A stretch of 64,000 nt of DNA from JACZUI01 sp965216725 (GTDB lineage Bacteria; Actinomycetota; Acidimicrobiia; Spongiisociales; ZC4RG35): positions 1 to 64,000 of the forward strand of contig CBDCGI010000021.1 of assembly GCA_965216725.1 (NCBI GenBank), given 5' to 3'. How positions within the stretch are numbered: the stretch's first letter is position 1; each line of letters starts with the position of its first letter. A program made the position numbers and the translations under genes. The notes below the pieces were generated by a model. It had not been told where the DNA came from. It saw nothing but the letters and a program-made list of their open reading frames with translations, and did not search any database. Shown piece by piece: positions 8,556 through 16,542 of this stretch.

Positions 8556-8909
8556 TCAGGCGACACGCTGTCGGGTGCGGAGTGCGCCCTCCCAGCCCGA
8601 CATGCGGTCGTAGCGACCTTCCCGCCCACCAGGGAACCCCGCCTCCGACGTGGAGTCGGGTGGGTTCAGCGGCGAGAAGATGTCCACGACTTCGATGAGA
8701 GCGTCGATGGTGAAGCCGAGCGATTCGTGGAGTGTGGCGGCGAACGCACCCGAGACAGTGACGACCGATCCGAAACTGACCACTTCGACGGCGGTCAGCG
8801 CATTCGACTCGACCACTGTGACAACAGCCCCAAAGCCGACAGCCTCCACCCCTGTTAAAACATCCGAATTTGTCAGGGTTGAGACGATGGAGACAGTCTC
8901 GGCCTCCAC
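8556..8909 (-). other. Low-confidence ORF with a 20-residue internal repeat
   Basis: A 117-codon minus frame is open here and extends open but start-less further upstream. It contains two tandem 20-residue units that share L-T-x-V-E-x-V-x-F-G-x-V-V-T-V. The opposite strand is also open (8650-8916) with a Thr/Ser/Pro-rich composition. Neither strand has a convincing start or ribosome binding site, so the coding strand cannot be decided. This entry covers most of the otherwise empty stretch 8521-9006. Confidence 0.2.
8755..8874. repeat. Two imperfect tandem 60-bp units
   Basis: Positions 8755-8814 and 8815-8874 align with an exact 60-bp offset (for example acagtgac versus actgtgac at the unit starts). 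In the minus frame each unit encodes one 20-residue repeat. The units differ at many positions but keep the period. Confidence 0.45.
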
Positions 8910-9006
8910 CCTTTGAGCAGTGTCGGTGCCGCTGGTCGTTGTGACCAGCGAGACCGTCAGTCCAGTCTCGTCGTATTCGGTGCCGCCAGCCTGGAGCGTG
9001 TCATTC

Positions 9007-9201
9007 TCAGCGATTCGCCCGCCAGAAGAAATCGCTGTCCTGGTCGAACGGCGGGTTTCTTTGGGAGTCGATGTAGAACTCCCAATCGGTCTGGCTGATG
9101 GAGCCGTAGTAGTCCGTCTGGATGTGGGCGGCTACCGAACTGAGGGCGGTAGGCACAGCCAGCCCCACCAGCAGTCCGATCACTGATGACCAGGGACTCA
9201 T
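9007..9201 (-). CDS. Small membrane protein, 64 residues
   Basis: From ATG 9201 the frame reads MSPWSSVIGLLVGLAVPTAL, a likely membrane span, followed by a polar aromatic-rich tail (QTDYYGSISQTDWEFYIDS) ending in FFWRANR. The frame continues upstream to 9291, but the added residues look non-coding. No family recognised; the ribosome binding site is only moderate. Confidence 0.35.
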   Translation of the reverse strand: MSPWSSVIGLLVGLAVPTALSSVAAHIQTDYYGSISQTDWEFYIDSQRNPPFDQDSDFFWRANR

Positions 9202-9321
9202 CTCGTCCAAGCTACGCCGGTGGACGCGGGAGACACCTCCAGCGTGGATATAGCTAGATGAGGTCACCCGAACATGCCCAGCAGCGCTCACGGTGAAGAG
9301 CCGGAGGGAAAGCGTGAGGCG

Positions 9322-9720
9322 TCAGAGGCGGCTGATCAAGGCAAATATGGCCGTCAGGGCAGTGACCATGCCCATCGAAATCGTGTACTGCTGACGTTGC
9401 AACCGATCGAACCTGGAATTGATCTCGGTCCTGAACTCGCGCATCTCTGCCTTGAACTCACGCATCTCAGTCTTGAACTCACGCATCTCGGCTTTGAATG
9501 CTCGAAGATCGTCACCGACCAGCTGAATCTCGACGCCGAGCTCACGACGAACGAAACCTAGATCTGTCTTCGTGGCGAGCTCGTCTACCGAATCCATGGG
9601 CAAGTGTGTCATCAGAGTCTCGGCGTTCTCAGCACCGATCACATCCTCGAGCACAGAATACAGGGCGTGGCGGGCGGGCTCAGCAGAACTCACCCTCTCA
9701 GCATGTTGGATAGTCGACAC
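9322..9720 (-). CDS. Coiled-coil protein with C-terminal membrane anchor (paralogue of the gene at 3616)
   Basis: From GTG 9720 the protein has about 132 residues. The N-terminal part carries IGAENAETLMTHLP and VDELATKTDLGF, closely matching the paralogue at 3616-3975. A long coil follows with four near-identical heptads (EFKAEMR, EFKTEMR, EFKAEMR, EFRTEIN), then a C-terminal hydrophobic helix (ISMGMVTALTAIFALI). The frame can be extended to a GTG at 9768, but that would almost reach the purA start and adds non-conserved residues. A membrane-tethered oligomer is likely; its role is unknown. Confidence 0.6.
   Translation of the reverse strand: MSTIQHAERVSSAEPARHALYSVLEDVIGAENAETLMTHLPMDSVDELATKTDLGFVRRELGVEIQLVGDDLRAFKAEMREFKTEMREFKAEMREFRTEINSRFDRLQRQQYTISMGMVTALTAIFALISRL
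9434..9496. repeat. Three 21-bp tandem units encoding heptads of the coiled coil
   Basis: Units 9434-9454, 9455-9475 and 9476-9496 differ at only a few bases (consensus aactcacgcatctcngncttg). Each encodes one seven-residue heptad on the minus strand. The pattern indicates recent expansion of the coil by in-frame duplication. Confidence 0.75.
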
Positions 9721-9773
9721 TGTTGCAATGGGTTCGGGTCGACCGAGCGGTGCCGCTAGCGTCACCACACGTC

Positions 9774-11048
9774 ATGCCAGCCACGGTTGTTTTGGGTGCC
9801 CAATGGGGCGACGAGGGGAAAGGCCGGGTTGTCGACTACTTCGCCGAGCGTGCCGACTTTGTGGTGCGCTACCAGGGTGGCAACAATGCCGGCCACACCA
9901 TCATCGTCGGCGACCAGAAGCTCGCCCTCTCCCTGATCCCTTCCGGCATCCTCTACCCCAATTGCACTCCGGTGATCGCATCGGGCACCGTGATCGACCC
10001 CAAGGTTCTCATCGACGAGATGGAGATGGCTTCTGCCCGACACCTCGACCCCTCCCGGGTGAGGGTGTCATCTAACGCGCACGTCATCATGCCCTACCAC
10101 CGCAAACTCGACGCTGCCATCGAGCGTTACCTGGGCAAGAACCAGATCGGGACGACAAAGAAGGGGATCGGACCGGCCTATACCGATAAATACTCCCGCT
10201 CAGGGATCCGCATCCAGGACCTCTTCGACACCAAGATCTTCCGGCAGAAAGTCGAAGCCGCCCTCGAAGAGAAGAACAAGATCCTCCCCAGGGTCTACAA
10301 CACGCTGCCGATGGACACCGATGAGATCGTCGACGAGTACACCCACTATGCCGATCGCCTGCGACCACACGTAACCGACACCTCGCTCTTGCTTTTCGAA
10401 GGCCTCCAGGCCGGCAAACAAGTCCTCTTCGAAGGCGCCCAAGGCACCCTGCTCGACATCGACCATGGCACCTATCCATTCGTCACGTCCTCCAACCCCA
10501 CTGCGGGCGGCGCTGCCGTGGGATCCGGCATTGGGCCGAAAGCCATCGACGAGATCGTGGGGGTTGCCAAGGCTTACATCTCCAGGGTGGGCACCGGCCC
10601 TTTCCCCTCCGAGCTCCACGATGAGGTCGGCGACAAGATGATCGAGTTGGGCGGCGAATACGGGACGGTCACCGGGCGTCGGCGCCGCTGCGGCTGGCTC
10701 GACCTCGTGGCGCTTCGCTACGCCAATCGCGTGAACACGTTCACCAAGCTGTTCCTCACCAAACTCGACATCCTCTCCGCGTTTGAGACCATCAAGGTGG
10801 CCACCGGGTATCTGAGTCGAGGCAACCGGTACGACTCGTTCCCTTCCCAACAGAGCGTGCTGTATCACTGCGAGCCGATCTACGAAGAGTTTGCGGGATG
10901 GAACTCGGACATCACCGCCGTGAGGGAATACCACGACCTGCCTAAAGAGGCCCGTGTCTACATTGAGTACATCCAGGAACAGGTGGGAGTCCCCATCGGG
11001 TGGGTCTCGGTTGGCCCCGAGCGGTCGCAACTGATCCAGGTGTCGTGA
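9774..11048 (+). CDS. purA: Adenylosuccinate synthetase
   Basis: PurA joins IMP and aspartate using GTP, the first committed step to AMP. The 424-residue product starts at ATG 9774 with the family's N-terminal loop, VVLGAQWGDEGKGRVVDY, which holds the catalytic Asp and P-loop-like residues. It continues with GGNNAGHTI, a GIGPAYTDKYSR segment and a C-terminal GRRRRCGWLDLVALRYA block, all highly typical. The annotated frame could begin earlier, but alignment with the family supports ATG 9774. Its TGA overlaps the GTG of purD (GTGA), so the two are co-transcribed and probably translationally coupled. Confidence 0.95.
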   Translation: MPATVVLGAQWGDEGKGRVVDYFAERADFVVRYQGGNNAGHTIIVGDQKLALSLIPSGILYPNCTPVIASGTVIDPKVLIDEMEMASARHLDPSRVRVSSNAHVIMPYHRKLDAAIERYLGKNQIGTTKKGIGPAYTDKYSRSGIRIQDLFDTKIFRQKVEAALEEKNKILPRVYNTLPMDTDEIVDEYTHYADRLRPHVTDTSLLLFEGLQAGKQVLFEGAQGTLLDIDHGTYPFVTSSNPTAGGAAVGSGIGPKAIDEIVGVAKAYISRVGTGPFPSELHDEVGDKMIELGGEYGTVTGRRRRCGWLDLVALRYANRVNTFTKLFLTKLDILSAFETIKVATGYLSRGNRYDSFPSQQSVLYHCEPIYEEFAGWNSDITAVREYHDLPKEARVYIEYIQEQVGVPIGWVSVGPERSQLIQVS

Positions 11049-12256
11049 AAGTCCTGCTCATCGGTGGTGGGGGCCGGGAGCACGCCCTGGGATGGAAGCT
11101 GGCACAGTCGGCTCGCGTCGACACCTTGATGTCGCTGCCGGGCAACCCCGGCCTTGCCGCACTTGGGCCCGTCGTTGAGGGCATCAACCCCACCGACGTC
11201 GGAGCCGTGGCGGCGATGGCCCGATTGCAGGGTGTCGACCTTGTCGTGATCGGGCCAGAAGCGCCGCTGGCTGCGGGACTGGGAGATGCGCTCAGGACGC
11301 TGAGTATCCCCGTCTTCGGCCCGTCCCGGGCGGCAGCCAGGCTGGAGTCATCGAAGTCGTTTGCCAAAGACGTGATGCGTCGAGCGGGTGTGGAAGCCGG
11401 CAGTTCGGAGACCTTCCGCGAGCCCGACTCGGCCAAGAATCACCTGAACAAGGTGGAGGGGCCCTTTGTGGTCAAGGCCGACGGGCTGGCCTCCGGGAAA
11501 GGAGTATTGGTCACCGACTCCCGAGACGACGCCAAGGCCTGGGTCGACCGCTGGATCGATCAGGGACCGGTAGTGGTCGAGGACTTCCTCGAGGGACCGG
11601 AGATTTCCCTTTTTGCAGTCTGCACCGAGCGGGATGCGGTGCTGCTGGAGCCAGCCCGCGACTACAAACGCCTGCTCGACGATGATGAAGGACCGAACAC
11701 GGGAGGCATGGGGTCGTACTCCCCGGTCGACGATCTCCCTGCGGGTCTCATGGCGTCGGCAATGGCACGGGTGTTCTACCCGACGCTGGACCGGATGTCC
11801 GAAGACGGCAACCTCTTCACCGGCTTCCTATACGCTGGGCTCGTTTTGACCGACAACGGGCCCAAGGTCCTCGAATTCAATGTGCGGCTGGGAGACCCGG
11901 AAACGCAGGCCATCCTTCCCCGGCTGAAGACAGACCTGGTTGACCTTCTCGAAGGCTCAGCGACCCCCGAATGGGACGGCATGGCGACCGTGAACGTTGT
12001 TCTAGCGGCAGGCGGCTACCCGGAGAGCCCAGGGAAAGGGGCCGTCATCGAAGGTGCCGATGAGCTGTCCGACGGCGTCATCGTTTTTCATGCCGGCACC
12101 AGGCGGGAGGGCGGCAATCTCGTGGTCGACGGGGGTCGGGTTTTGAATGTGGTCGGAACCGGGGCAACGGTGGAGGAGGCTCGAGATCTTGCCTACGAGG
12201 CGGCCACACGGATCAGGTGGCCGGGAGTGCAGTACCGGACGGACATTGCCGGCTAG
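11045..12256 (+). CDS. purD: Phosphoribosylamine-glycine ligase (GAR synthetase)
   Basis: PurD makes glycinamide ribonucleotide from phosphoribosylamine, glycine and ATP, step 2 of IMP synthesis. The GTG start overlaps the purA stop. The protein (403 residues) opens with MKVLLIGGGGREHALGWKL, the PurD signature. It contains the ATP-grasp segment VVKADGLASGKGVLV and the GVLYAGL-like FTGFLYAGLVLT and EFNVRLGDPETQ motifs (metal and ATP binding) near residues 270-290. Gene length is normal. It is followed by a dispersed repeat copy and a convergent gene. Confidence 0.95.
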   Translation: MKVLLIGGGGREHALGWKLAQSARVDTLMSLPGNPGLAALGPVVEGINPTDVGAVAAMARLQGVDLVVIGPEAPLAAGLGDALRTLSIPVFGPSRAAARLESSKSFAKDVMRRAGVEAGSSETFREPDSAKNHLNKVEGPFVVKADGLASGKGVLVTDSRDDAKAWVDRWIDQGPVVVEDFLEGPEISLFAVCTERDAVLLEPARDYKRLLDDDEGPNTGGMGSYSPVDDLPAGLMASAMARVFYPTLDRMSEDGNLFTGFLYAGLVLTDNGPKVLEFNVRLGDPETQAILPRLKTDLVDLLEGSATPEWDGMATVNVVLAAGGYPESPGKGAVIEGADELSDGVIVFHAGTRREGGNLVVDGGRVLNVVGTGATVEEARDLAYEAATRIRWPGVQYRTDIAG

Positions 12257-12290
12257 CTGCCGATTTCGAGAAGGTCCCTCCCTATAAGGG

Positions 12291-12332
12291 GACTCCTTAG
12301 GAGGAGAGTGCCGTATTTGGGACGAATGCCGC
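12291..12332 (+). repeat. Convergent-junction repeat, copy A
   Basis: The core TCCTTAGGAGGAGAG (12294-12308) is followed after a few bases by TGGGACGAATGCCGC. It is shared with copies at 14956-14994 and, inverted, at 16506-16542. It lies between the convergent purD and SnoaL-like genes. Copy A differs from B and C in the middle (ccgtattt in place of tcaaatg). Confidence 0.7.
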
Positions 12333-12346
12333 TCAGAACGCGGCGC

Positions 12347-12781
12347 TCAAGGTGCCTCGCGGAAGGGCGCTCGCCAATCGGGTGGATCGAAGGGCTCGGC
12401 GAAATAGGTGCGGTCCTCCAACACCTTGCCACCTCGCAAAGTGATCACCGACACCACGTTGTAGAGCTCGCCATCGGGATACCTGACCAACCCTTCCGCC
12501 ACGTAGGTACCACCGGAACCGGTGACCAGAACCGCCCGGCCACCGGGCAGGGCGGAGGGGATATGAATCGCTTTGTCGTCGTGGTGGATGAGGGTGAACT
12601 CGCCTTTGGGCACCGCCGGGTTGGCCAGAGCCATCTGGCGGTAGGTCTCACGGCCCCTGATCACCTCACCGGACTGCGGATATATGTTGACAAAGTCCTC
12701 ATCGACCAGGTCACAGACGGTGTCGTGATCTCCGTCGGCCAACGCCCGGTAGTACTTCTCGACGATCTGACTGCTTCTCAT
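12347..12781 (-). CDS. SnoaL-like (NTF2 fold) polyketide cyclase / ester-cyclase-type protein
   Basis: The chosen start (ATG 12781, MRSSQIVEKYYRALADGDH) gives 144 residues. The opening helix YYRALADGDHDTVCDLVDEDFV followed by GEVIRGRETYRQM is the standard start of NTF2-fold SnoaL-like proteins, and the last strand, GGKVLEDRTYFAEPFDPPDW, matches the family's closing pattern. Members range from polyketide cyclases and limonene epoxide hydrolase relatives to steroid isomerases. Nothing here fixes the substrate. It lies 31 bp downstream of a dimethylargininase-like gene on the same strand, so the two may share a transcript. Confidence 0.75.
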   Translation of the reverse strand: MRSSQIVEKYYRALADGDHDTVCDLVDEDFVNIYPQSGEVIRGRETYRQMALANPAVPKGEFTLIHHDDKAIHIPSALPGGRAVLVTGSGGTYVAEGLVRYPDGELYNVVSVITLRGGKVLEDRTYFAEPFDPPDWRAPFREAP

Positions 12782-12812
12782 GCGTCGCAAGTGAAAACCT
12801 AATCCCGCGCAC

Positions 12813-13667
12813 TCACGTGGAGCGAAAGATCGGTCTAGTGAGACACGTGGGCCCGCCGCTGCCATTGATGCAGATCTGGTCGCCGACAAAGGTGTGGACC
12901 TCGACTCCTGAAGCTTCCAACCGACTCTGGGTGTTCGGGTTCCCCTCCACCATCACGACCACACCGGGCCTCACGGCCAAGACGTTGCATCCCAATGAGG
13001 AGATCTCCTCTGGGGGAACCGGAATCAGCTCCATGTCGCGATCGACGCACATCTGGTACAGCCCGGCGGGCAGTCGCTCCAGCTCGACAACCACTTTGGC
13101 TTCGCTGACCGGGGAGATGACGCTCAACAGGTGAAGACAAGCATCGGGCCCGGCCGCAAAAGGAACATCGAAGACTGCGATCTCGCCAGACACCATCGAC
13201 TTGAACTGGTCGATTCCGGCCTGGTTGGTGCGAAGAGTGCGACCGACACAGATAGTCCCTTCGTCCAGCCAAAAGACATCTCCACCATCCATGGTCCCCG
13301 GTGGTTCGATGGCGCCAACGATGGGAATGTCCCTCGATCGATACCACTTCTCCTGCGCCCGCTCTTCGCCTCGCCGGGAGGGCTTTCCTGAACGGAGGAG
13401 GATGGCCCCATCCTGTGTGACCAGGCTGGGGTCGTACTGGTAGACCGCGTCGGGCCCCGACGCCTCATCGCCGAGGAGATGGACGTTGGCCCCCAGAGAT
13501 CTCAGCAAATCGACGAAGGCCCGGTGCTCTTCGACGGCCACTTCGAAATCCACTGGATAAAGAAACCCGTGAGAGGGATCATCGAAGGCGGTGGCGAAGG
13601 CGGGTCCAGGTGCCTGGACAAGGACATCCCGCAACGGGGCGACCATGGATGAGATGCCGAATTCCAT
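12813..13667 (-). CDS. Dimethylarginine dimethylaminohydrolase / amidinotransferase-family enzyme
   Basis: This 284-residue protein belongs to the guanidino-group-modifying superfamily (DDAH, arginine deiminase, citrullinase). It has the early GFLYPVDFEVAVEEHRAF segment, the substrate-binding MDGGDVFWLDEG motif (near residue 127), and a C-terminal GGPTCLTRP motif containing the expected nucleophilic cysteine. Such enzymes hydrolyse (methyl)arginine-type guanidino groups to citrulline or ureido products. The exact substrate cannot be set from the sequence alone. The start is ATG 13667 or the in-frame ATG 21 nt later. Only 38 bp separate it from the divergent M24 peptidase gene. Confidence 0.8.
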   Translation of the reverse strand: MEFGISSMVAPLRDVLVQAPGPAFATAFDDPSHGFLYPVDFEVAVEEHRAFVDLLRSLGANVHLLGDEASGPDAVYQYDPSLVTQDGAILLRSGKPSRRGEERAQEKWYRSRDIPIVGAIEPPGTMDGGDVFWLDEGTICVGRTLRTNQAGIDQFKSMVSGEIAVFDVPFAAGPDACLHLLSVISPVSEAKVVVELERLPAGLYQMCVDRDMELIPVPPEEISSLGCNVLAVRPGVVVMVEGNPNTQSRLEASGVEVHTFVGDQICINGSGGPTCLTRPIFRST

Positions 13668-13705
13668 TCACTTCGAAGAGTAACGGTGCTGGTACGTTGC
13701 CGACC

Positions 13706-14947
13706 ATGACCGGCAAACGACTCACCTTGCGCCAACTTGCATCGGAACGGGACGCGATTCTCAGTAAGCGATTCGACACCATCGTCCCCAAGTTGATGAA
13801 GGAGCACGGCTTCGAGGCATGGGTCGTCGACGGCCGTGAATACAACGAGGACCCCGTGCTCACCACAATGCTGCCCGGACACTGGCTCACCGCTCGACGG
13901 CGAACCACGCTTGTGTTCACCGAGTATGGAAACAAGCGGGCGTCCATCTCCCGCTATCCGGTCGGGGATTTCGAGCCGGTGTGGAACCCCGACGAGGAGC
14001 CCGACCAATGGAAGGCATTGGCCAGATATCTGGAGCCTGTGACCGGAAAGATCGGGATCAACGTCTCTTCATCGTTCGCACTCGCCGACGGACTCACCGC
14101 AAGCGAACGGCATGGGATGACGAGGGCGATGAGCGAGTCGCAACGGAACCAGCTGAAGGCGGCAAAGGACCTTTGCGTCGGGTGGTTGGAGACCAGGCTG
14201 CCCGAGGAGCGGGAGCCATTTGCCCGAGGGGTGAATAATGCCCATCAGATCCTCCGGCGCGGGCTGACCACCGAGGCGGTCACACCAGGTGCGACCACTA
14301 CTGACGATCTGACCTGGTGGCTCCGGGAGCAGGTGCGAGAGGCTGGGTTTGGCGAATGGTTCCATCCAGGAGTCCTCGTCCAGAAACCGGGTGAGGGGCC
14401 GCGGGGGCCATGGAACGGCTACAACGACCGTCTCATCGAGCCCGGCGATCTGCTTCACGTCGATTTCGGCATCGTCACCGACGAGGGCTATCGGACCGAC
14501 CAGCAGCAACATGCCTACATCCTCCGGAGCGGAGAGAGCGATGCCCCGGCATCCATGCACGAGGGGCTGAAGCAAGGGAATCGGGTACAGGACATCCTCA
14601 TGGAGAACATGGTGGTGGGGCAGACCGGGAACGAAGCCCTACGAGCCACAATCGAGCAGGCGGAGGGGGAGGGTTTGCGCCCCTGGATCTACACCCATCC
14701 GCTTGGTGTCCACGGGCACGCCGCCGGCGCCACCATCGGACTGTGGGATCAACAGAAGGGCGTCCCCGGGTCAGGGGACTATCCGATCAACGTGAACACC
14801 GGCTGGTCGATCGAACTGGCGGTGATCGTCACCATCCCCGAGTGGGGTGACCAGGACCTCTACATCATGCTCGAGGAGGACGCCTTCCTGGGAGACGCCG
14901 GCATCGAGTTTCTGGACGGCCGCCAGGAACAGCTCTATCTGATCTGA
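13706..14947 (+). CDS. M24-family peptidase (Xaa-Pro aminopeptidase-like)
   Basis: This 413-residue protein has the pita-bread M24 fold in its C-terminal half. Dinuclear metal ligands are visible in order: HVDFG (Asp), YRTDQQ (Asp), THPLGVHGH (His), SIELAV (Glu) and MLEEDAF (Glu). The N-terminal 170 residues form the creatinase-like domain. The family removes an N-terminal residue next to proline or acts on small amide substrates. The WVVDGREYNEDP opening and the long GEGPRGPWNGYNDRLIEPG insert suggest a distinct subfamily. It starts at ATG 13706. Repeat copy B follows 8 nt after the stop. Confidence 0.85.
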   Translation: MTGKRLTLRQLASERDAILSKRFDTIVPKLMKEHGFEAWVVDGREYNEDPVLTTMLPGHWLTARRRTTLVFTEYGNKRASISRYPVGDFEPVWNPDEEPDQWKALARYLEPVTGKIGINVSSSFALADGLTASERHGMTRAMSESQRNQLKAAKDLCVGWLETRLPEEREPFARGVNNAHQILRRGLTTEAVTPGATTTDDLTWWLREQVREAGFGEWFHPGVLVQKPGEGPRGPWNGYNDRLIEPGDLLHVDFGIVTDEGYRTDQQQHAYILRSGESDAPASMHEGLKQGNRVQDILMENMVVGQTGNEALRATIEQAEGEGLRPWIYTHPLGVHGHAAGATIGLWDQQKGVPGSGDYPINVNTGWSIELAVIVTIPEWGDQDLYIMLEEDAFLGDAGIEFLDGRQEQLYLI

Positions 14948-14955
14948 AAGCCGCG

Positions 14956-14994
14956 TCCTTAGGAGGAGAGAGTCAAATGTGGGACGAATGCCGC
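14956..14994 (+). repeat. Convergent-junction repeat, copy B
   Basis: TCCTTAGGAGGAGAG (14956-14970) is followed by GTCAAATGTGGGACGAATGCCGC in two short parts. It lies between the M24 peptidase and the convergent secreted-protein gene, in the same orientation as copy A. Confidence 0.75.
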
Positions 14995-15004
14995 GCGGAA
15001 TGAG

Positions 15005-15999
15005 TTAGCCCACCGGTGTGTCATCGCTGGGATCACCAGCAAAGGTGGCTAACGGTGTGATCACCAGCATCTCATCGCCTCTCCAGACCGCTCTGGTGCG
15101 GGTGCCTTCTTCAAGGCTGGGACCCTCTATAAGCCGCCAGGAATCCGAGATCGGATCGAGAATCGCCCCGCCGGTTTGGGGTCTGCCGCGCTCGGTGCCA
15201 CCCCAGACCACCATCTCATCGCCGGTCCAGATGACGTCCACCTCAGTGCGCCCCGCCAGCGGACCGGGGTCGATGTAATACGGATCGGAAGTCGGGCGCG
15301 CCGCGCTGGACCCGACGATGACCTCCTCGGCAAGGAAAGGACGTGTTGAGCTCGCGACCCGGTTCAAAGGAATGACCTGAGCCCCACGGCGGTCAGAACA
15401 TGTCACCGCCAATTCGGAGCAGCCCTGGCGCACAACAAACGACTCGTAAGTGATTTCCATATGGCCGGGGAGCTCATCGTCGGGAGCGACCCAGCGGAAA
15501 GGTTCGGAGATATCCATCCCGGGCATGCCTTGAGCTGCCGTGCCCCGGAAGCTGGACATGATGATCGAGTCGGCGTCGGTGCCAAGCTCTTCGACAACAT
15601 GGGCGTAGAAGTCGACGACCCAGCCTCCAGCCCCACCGCTCCTCACGATCAGGCGTCGGTCCGAATACGTTGTCTCCTCCACTGGCGAAAGCTGCACGCG
15701 GGTTATGCCAGCTGCGACCGGGCCCTCGGAACTTTCGAACATACGATGCCGCCGATCCCGGTGAGTCTCTCCTGGTTGACCCCCTCCATGAACACCGTAT
15801 AGATCTCGCCATCAGGGAAGATCCCTGAGTAGGCAGCTCTGGGCTCTGTTGCGATGGTCTCGGACGTTGGCTCGGTGGTGGATGTCCCATTGTCAGGGGC
15901 CGGAGGCGGCGGGAGAAACTCCAGCGTCGTCGATGTCGACGTGCTCGAGGTGCAGACGGCAAGCACCGCGACAGCCACGGATTTGGACAACCACTTCAC
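15005..15999 (-). pseudogene. Secreted kelch-like protein, frameshifted and apparently C-terminally short
   Basis: From ATG 15999 the frame reads a signal peptide (MKWLSKSVAVAVLAVCTSS) with a possible lipobox cysteine, then a Thr/Pro-rich linker. It reaches RLTGIGGIV near 15745, where it goes out of frame. The continuation, FESSEGPVAAGITRVQL, lies in the frame ending at 15005. One base change near 15740 would join them into about 330 residues. The C-terminal part contains DVIWTGDEMVVWGG and RAVWRGDEMLV, kelch-type beta-propeller blades common in actinobacterial exported proteins. It holds only about one and a half blades, so the end may be missing. Repeat copy B abuts the stop. Function unknown. 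Confidence 0.6.
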
Positions 16000-16016
16000 T
16001 TGTTACCGTCCCCGCC

Positions 16017-16481
16017 ATGTCGCACAAAGTCGCAATCGTCATGGGCTCGGGCTCGGATCGGCCGGTCATGGAGAAAGCTGCCGCCATATTGGATGGGTTC
16101 GGTATCGAGCATGAAGTCAGAGTCCTCTCGGCACATAAAACGCCAGATCAAGCGATTGAGTTCGCCGAAACCGCCTCTGACTCAGGCTACGAGGTGATCA
16201 TCGCGGGGGCGGGCAAGGCCGCACACCTGGCGGGAGTCATGGCTGCGAAGTCACTGTTGCCCGTGATCGGAGTCCCAATATCGGCATCACTCGACGGGAT
16301 GGATTCTCTGTTGGCAACGGTGCAGATGCCGACCGGTATCCCGGTGGCCACGGTCGCCGTGGACGGTGCCGCCAACGCTGCTCTTCTTGCTGTGGCGATG
16401 TTGGCGATTAACGATGACGACCTGACAAGCGCCCTGGCGGACTACCGGCGTGAGCTGGCCGAGAAGACGTTGGCTGGCTGA
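16017..16481 (+). CDS. purE: N5-carboxyaminoimidazole ribonucleotide mutase
   Basis: This is class I PurE, which moves the carboxyl group of N5-CAIR to give CAIR in IMP synthesis. The 154-residue protein has the VAIVMGSGSDRPVME phosphate loop, the RVLSAHKTPD active-site histidine loop and the IAGAGKAAHLAGVMAA segment, all characteristic. Class I enzymes work with PurK, which is not in this window. The start at ATG 16017 is followed at once by the conserved core. Only 17 bp separate it from the divergent secreted-protein gene, so promoters must be very compact. Confidence 0.94.
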   Translation: MSHKVAIVMGSGSDRPVMEKAAAILDGFGIEHEVRVLSAHKTPDQAIEFAETASDSGYEVIIAGAGKAAHLAGVMAAKSLLPVIGVPISASLDGMDSLLATVQMPTGIPVATVAVDGAANAALLAVAMLAINDDDLTSALADYRRELAEKTLAG

Positions 16482-16505
16482 AGCCGGTTCATTCTCAACC
16501 CAAAA

Positions 16506-16542
16506 CGTCCCACATTTGACGCTCTCCTCCTAAGGAAGCGGG
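16506..16542 (-). repeat. Convergent-junction repeat, copy C (inverted)
   Basis: On the minus strand the sequence runs CCGCTTCCTTAGGAGGAGAG, then CGTCAAATGTGGGACG. It overlaps the end of the histidine kinase gene: the TTAG of the repeat core provides the kinase stop codon at 16532-16530. It lies between the convergent purE and kinase genes. Confidence 0.75.

Noticed and set aside
8650..8916. Thr/Ser-rich plus-strand ORF
   Set aside because: Composition follows the tandem DNA repeats, and it has no ribosome binding site or recognisable domain; the strand cannot be decided.
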